From the NCBI GenBank assembly GCA_016869415.1, contig VGEI01000034.1, positions 1 to 16,145 on the forward strand: a DNA stretch of 16,145 nucleotides, given 5' to 3'. Positions 12,441 through 16,145 of this stretch are shown piece after piece; positions within the stretch are counted from its first letter, which is position 1, and the number at the start of each line of letters is the position of its first letter. The position numbers were made by a program, and so were the translations under genes. This DNA is from Alphaproteobacteria bacterium (GTDB taxonomy: Bacteria > Pseudomonadota > Alphaproteobacteria > CACIAM-22H2). Below the pieces are notes generated by a model that saw only the letters and a list, made by a program, of their open reading frames with translations, ran no database searches and was not told where the DNA came from.

Positions 12441-13484
12441 ATGGCTGCCCGGCGGAAAGTCCGTCTGATCGACGTAGCGCGCGACGCGGGCGTCTCGCCG
12501 GCCACGGTATCGCGCGCCTTGGCGCAGCCCGAGTTGTTGGCCGCCCACACCCTCGACAAAGTTCATGAAAGCGCGCGAAAGCTCGCTTACCGCCCCAACG
12601 GGATGGCGCGGGCTCTCGCCTCCGGCCGCAGCATGACCGTCGGCGCCATCGTGCCGACGCTCGATAGCGCCATCTTCGCGCAGGTACTGCAGGTCATGCA
12701 GTCGGCCCTGGCCAAGGACGGTTACCAGCTTCTGGTGGCCTCGCACGAGCTCAACCCGGCGGCGGAAACGGAGGCCGTGCGCACGCTGTTGGCTCGCGGG
12801 GTCGACGGATTGATGCTGGTCGGGGCCGAGCGGGCTTTCGAGACGGCCCAGGTATTGGCGACTGCCGAAGCCCCGGTGGTACTCACCTGGTGCGCCAGTC
12901 CCGGGATTGCCTCCGTGACCGTCGACAACCATCGAGCCGGCCAGCTCGCGGCGCAGCATCTGCTCGATCTCGGCCACCGCCGCATCGGCATGATCGTCGG
13001 CCATCTCCATTTCAACGACCGTCAGCGCGCCAGGCTGGCGGGCGCTCGCGCGGCATTGAAAGCGGCGGCGCTGGATATGCCGGACTGGCTGGTTTCGGAA
13101 CAGCCTTTGACCTTTGCCGGCGGAAGGACCGGCTGCGCCGAGCTGCTCGAGCTGGACGAGCGGCCGACGGCCCTGATCGGCGGCATCGACGTATTCGCCA
13201 TCGGGTGTATCCAGGAGGCGCAGGCTCGCGGCATAGCCGTTCCTGAGATGCTGTCGGTGGTCGGGATCGACGATATCGACATGTCCGCGCACATGTCGCC
13301 GTCCCTCACCACCGTCCACATCCCGACGACGCAGATCGGCCAGGAGGCGGCGAGGAGTCTGGTCGCCCGCATCGAAGGCGAAGGCGAGATCTCTCAAATT
13401 GAGCTTCCCGTCGAGCTCGTAGTCAGGCGCTCCTCAACGCATGCCCCGGTCGGCGGCGCTCCGGGCCGAAACAGCCAGACTTAG
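12441..13484 (+). CDS. LacI-family transcriptional regulator of the catabolic cluster
   Basis: 347 residues, full LacI/GalR length. The DNA-binding domain begins at once: VRLIDVARDAGVSPATVSRAL (about 7-27) is the helix-turn-helix, and YRPNGMARALASGRS (50-64) is the hinge that inserts in the operator minor groove. Residues 65-335 form the periplasmic-binding-protein-like effector domain (VGAIVPTL, VTVDNHRAGQLAAQHLLDLGH, VVGIDDIDMSAHMSPSLTTVHIP). The protein ends in a short tail without obvious role. The gene is divergent from the transporter operon with two operator-like palindromes between them, so it most likely represses both until an imported compound or its metabolite binds. There is no Shine-Dalgarno sequence before the ATG, and the promoter suggests a leaderless transcript. 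Effector unknown, though sugar or polyol-like ligands are the family rule. Confidence 0.93.
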   Translation: MAARRKVRLIDVARDAGVSPATVSRALAQPELLAAHTLDKVHESARKLAYRPNGMARALASGRSMTVGAIVPTLDSAIFAQVLQVMQSALAKDGYQLLVASHELNPAAETEAVRTLLARGVDGLMLVGAERAFETAQVLATAEAPVVLTWCASPGIASVTVDNHRAGQLAAQHLLDLGHRRIGMIVGHLHFNDRQRARLAGARAALKAAALDMPDWLVSEQPLTFAGGRTGCAELLELDERPTALIGGIDVFAIGCIQEAQARGIAVPEMLSVVGIDDIDMSAHMSPSLTTVHIPTTQIGQEAARSLVARIEGEGEISQIELPVELVVRRSSTHAPVGGAPGRNSQT

Positions 13485-13557
13485 CGACCGCGGCTGAGCA
13501 CGGAGCATTTGTGAGCGGCGGCACAAGTGCCTCCACCGTGCCCGAGGCAAGGGCAGT

Positions 13558-13637
13558 CGGCGGGCCCTATTGCCAAAAGAAAAGGGCGGGTCCGAAGACC
13601 CGCCCTTCCCGTTGAGCCGCTGGTCCGGCTGGACTTC

Positions 13638-13642
<5 letters not shown>
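13558..13642 (-). repeat. Right copy of the ~85-bp direct repeat (groEL 3' flank)
   Basis: Matches 4243-4326 in the same orientation with about 84% identity. It extends from 74 bp after the LacI-type gene's stop into the groEL stop codon (13638-13640). Together with the left copy it brackets the regulator-transporter-enzyme cluster. Confidence 0.75.
13574..13607 (-). terminator. Intrinsic terminator of groES-groEL
   Basis: On the minus strand: AAGGGCGGGTC, loop TTCG, GACCCGCCCTT, then TTCTTTT. This is an 11-bp perfect stem closed by a C(UUCG)G tetraloop with a T-rich tail, starting about 31 bp after the groEL stop. It is a textbook Rho-independent terminator. The stem also forms on the plus strand, where it may stop transcripts from the convergent LacI-type gene, followed there by TCCCGTTG rather than a T run. 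Confidence 0.9.
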
Positions 13643-15287
<1,645 letters not shown>

Positions 15288-15324
15288 TGATGTTGTCTCC
15301 TTGTTGAACTGGGGTCGTTAGGCC

Positions 15325-15642
15325 TCAAGCGGCCTTCTTCTTGGACGAGGCGGCGCCCTCGATAATGCCGAGGATGTCGGACTCCTTCATGATCAGGAGC
15401 TCCTCGCCGTCGATCTTCACCTCGGTGCCCGACCACTTGCCGAACAGGATGCGGTCGCCGGCCTTGACGTCGAGGGCGACCAGCTCGCCCTTCTCGTTCC
15501 GGGCGCCCGGGCCGGCAGCGACGATCTCGCCCTGCATCGGCTTTTCCTTGGCAGTGTCGGGGATGATGATGCCGCCGGCGGTCTTGGTCTCGTCCTCAAG
15601 GCGACGGACTACCACGCGGTCATGCAAAGGCCTGAATTTCAT
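15325..15642 (-). CDS. groES: Co-chaperonin GroES (10-kDa Hsp10)
   Basis: 105 residues from the ATG at 15642, which has AGGAGG upstream. An open frame extends back to 15756 but crosses the operator and promoter, so that start is rejected. The MKFRPLHDRVVVRR start is canonical. The mobile loop ETKTAGGIIIPDTAKEKP (about 20-37) contacts GroEL, and GEIVAAGPGARNEKGELV with VKAGDRILFGKWSGTEVKIDGEELLIMKESDILGII completes the domain. The C-terminus carries an additional Ala/Ser/Lys tail (AASSKKKAA) beyond the usual end. It caps the GroEL ring. First gene of the operon, preceded by a CIRCE-like inverted repeat that implies HrcA-type control. Confidence 0.97.
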   Translation of the reverse strand: MKFRPLHDRVVVRRLEDETKTAGGIIIPDTAKEKPMQGEIVAAGPGARNEKGELVALDVKAGDRILFGKWSGTEVKIDGEELLIMKESDILGIIEGAASSKKKAA

Positions 15643-15682
15643 TGATAATCCTCCTAGATGTCGAATTCGCCGGGGGCTTGCT

Positions 15683-15706
15683 AGCACTCCCCCCCTTGCG
15701 AGTGCT
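15683..15706. promoter_or_regulatory. CIRCE-like operator (HrcA site) with a 10-bp spacer
   Basis: AGCACTC (15683-15689) and GAGTGCT (15700-15706) are exact inverted halves of the CIRCE element, TTAGCACTC-N9-GAGTGCTAA. The spacer here is 10 bp and contains part of a seven-C run. It overlaps the expected groES transcription start, the standard position for HrcA repression of heat-shock genes. Confidence 0.85.
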
Positions 15707-15709
15707 GGG

Positions 15710-15738
15710 GATGTAAGGGGACCCCCTTTTAGAGTCAA
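15710..15738 (-). promoter_or_regulatory. groES-groEL promoter
   Basis: On the minus strand CTTGACT (TTGACT is the complement of 15733-15738) is followed after 16-17 bp by TTACATC (complement of 15710-15716), which reads as a sigma70-type pair. CCCC before the -10 and CTTGA at the -35 also resemble a heat-shock sigma32 promoter. The CIRCE element begins at once downstream, at the expected transcription start. Confidence 0.55.
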
Positions 15739-15823
15739 GTGTCGCCCGCCGCTCAAAGGGCTGATTTTATTCGTTAACTTTTTTGGCGGACTCGAATGCC
15801 GGGGCGACTAGCGTGAAAGCGCC

Positions 15824-15849
15824 AGCAGCACTTGCTCGGACTTGCTGCT
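15824..15849. other. 7-bp inverted repeat in the groES-usg intergenic region
   Basis: AGCAGCA (15824-15830) and TGCTGCT (15843-15849) are separated by 12 bases, which hold a further TTGCT copy. It lies just upstream of or overlapping the -35 area of the candidate usg promoter, so it could be a regulator site. No family is suggested by the sequence. Confidence 0.25.
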
Positions 15850-15865
15850 AAACATCTGATATTAT
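15837..15865 (+). promoter_or_regulatory. Weak candidate promoter for usg
   Basis: CGGACT (15837-15842), 17-bp spacer, TATTAT (15860-15865). The -10 is reasonable and lies in an AT-rich patch (CTGATATTATTGATTC); the -35 is poor. It would give a leader of roughly 70 bases ahead of the usg start codon. Confidence 0.3.
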
Positions 15866-15944
15866 TGATTCTTTAGGGAGGTGCCGGGCATACTTTGGGC
15901 TGTCGAGTCGTTGTTTTGGTGCCTCGCGGGTTTGGAGGTTACGT

Positions 15945-16145
15945 ATGGCGACGCTTGCACTGCAGTTGCGGGACTACCGGCTGACGACGGCCGAGATCCT
16001 CTATCACATGCCCGACCACCCCGGCCTGCTGCAGACTTATGTCTGGCAGGCCCTGGACCTGGCGCCGCGCTTCCCGGAACTTCTCAAGTTCCTCAAGTTC
16101 TGGGAGACGTGTCTCGACGGCAAGCTGCACAGCGTTCGTGTGGCC
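15945..16145 (+). CDS. usg: Usg family protein, N-terminal part (cut by window end)
   Basis: 67 residues are visible from the ATG at 15945, preceded by TTGGAGG 6-7 bp upstream. The sequence matches the small Usg family (named for the gene upstream of trpF in Caulobacter): LRDYRLTTAEILYHMPDHPG, then LLQTYVWQALDLAPRFPELL, then KFLKFWETCLDGKLHSVRVA. The family is usually about 90 residues, so the last fifth to quarter is missing at the window edge. Its function is not established. It is almost confined to alphaproteobacteria, so it helps place the organism. It is divergent from the groES operon, and no trp gene is visible in the window. Confidence 0.88.
   Translation, partial: MATLALQLRDYRLTTAEILYHMPDHPGLLQTYVWQALDLAPRFPELLKFLKFWETCLDGKLHSVRVA

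Noticed and set aside
12339..13397. 352-codon open frame on the minus strand opposite the LacI-type gene
   Set aside because: Antisense to a complete LacI-family protein; it would also run through the operator region.
15643..15756. N-terminal extension of GroES from an upstream start
   Set aside because: The extension would cover the promoter and CIRCE element, while MKFRPLHDRVVV with AGGAGG upstream is the canonical start.

Overview
The window is GC-rich, densely coded DNA from what looks like an alphaproteobacterium. The evidence is a Usg-family gene (a family known mainly from alphaproteobacteria) divergent from a groES-groEL operon that carries a CIRCE-type inverted repeat, alphaproteobacterial-looking GroEL and GroES sequences, and high-GC codon use throughout. 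The genus cannot be fixed from the sequence alone; a Rhizobiales/Rhodospirillales-type organism is a guess.

Left part (1-4242). The tail of a likely beta-keto acid cleavage (DUF849) enzyme is followed by a MarR-type regulator. Then, on the minus strand, come a ferritin-like diiron protein of unknown function with a 20-bp dyad in its leader, and an AEC-family transporter. A decayed C-terminal stub of a Cys/Met-metabolism PLP enzyme lies next to the end of a secreted metallo-beta-lactamase-fold hydrolase.

Central part (4327-13557). This is a compact accessory cluster. A divergent LacI-family regulator faces an eight-gene minus-strand operon: two different SsuC/TauC-type permeases, an ATPase, a periplasmic binding protein, a HisD-family dehydrogenase resembling sulfopropanediol dehydrogenase HpsN, a DegT-family aminotransferase, an SDR and a zinc-type alcohol dehydrogenase. 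Several genes overlap or are separated by only a few bases. Dehydrogenases of the HisD, SDR and Zn-ADH families together recall the HpsN/HpsO/HpsP set for 2,3-dihydroxypropane-1-sulfonate (DHPS). The aminotransferase and the SsuABC/TauABC-type importer are not part of that described set. My main hypothesis is a catabolic route for an aminated C3 sulfonate (for example cysteinolate) or a related amino-polyol, feeding a HpsN-like oxidation. No sulfonate-cleaving enzyme is in the window.

The cluster lies between two directly oriented ~85-bp repeats (4243-4326 and 13558-13642, about 84% identical by hand). Each contains an intrinsic terminator, and one copy is the groEL terminator. This suggests the cluster was inserted at the 3' end of groEL, with the metallo-hydrolase gene as the former downstream neighbour.

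Right part (13638-16145). groEL and groES (minus strand) with a promoter and CIRCE-like operator, then the start of a usg gene on the plus strand, cut by the window end. I saw no tRNA, rRNA, CRISPR array or insertion sequence.
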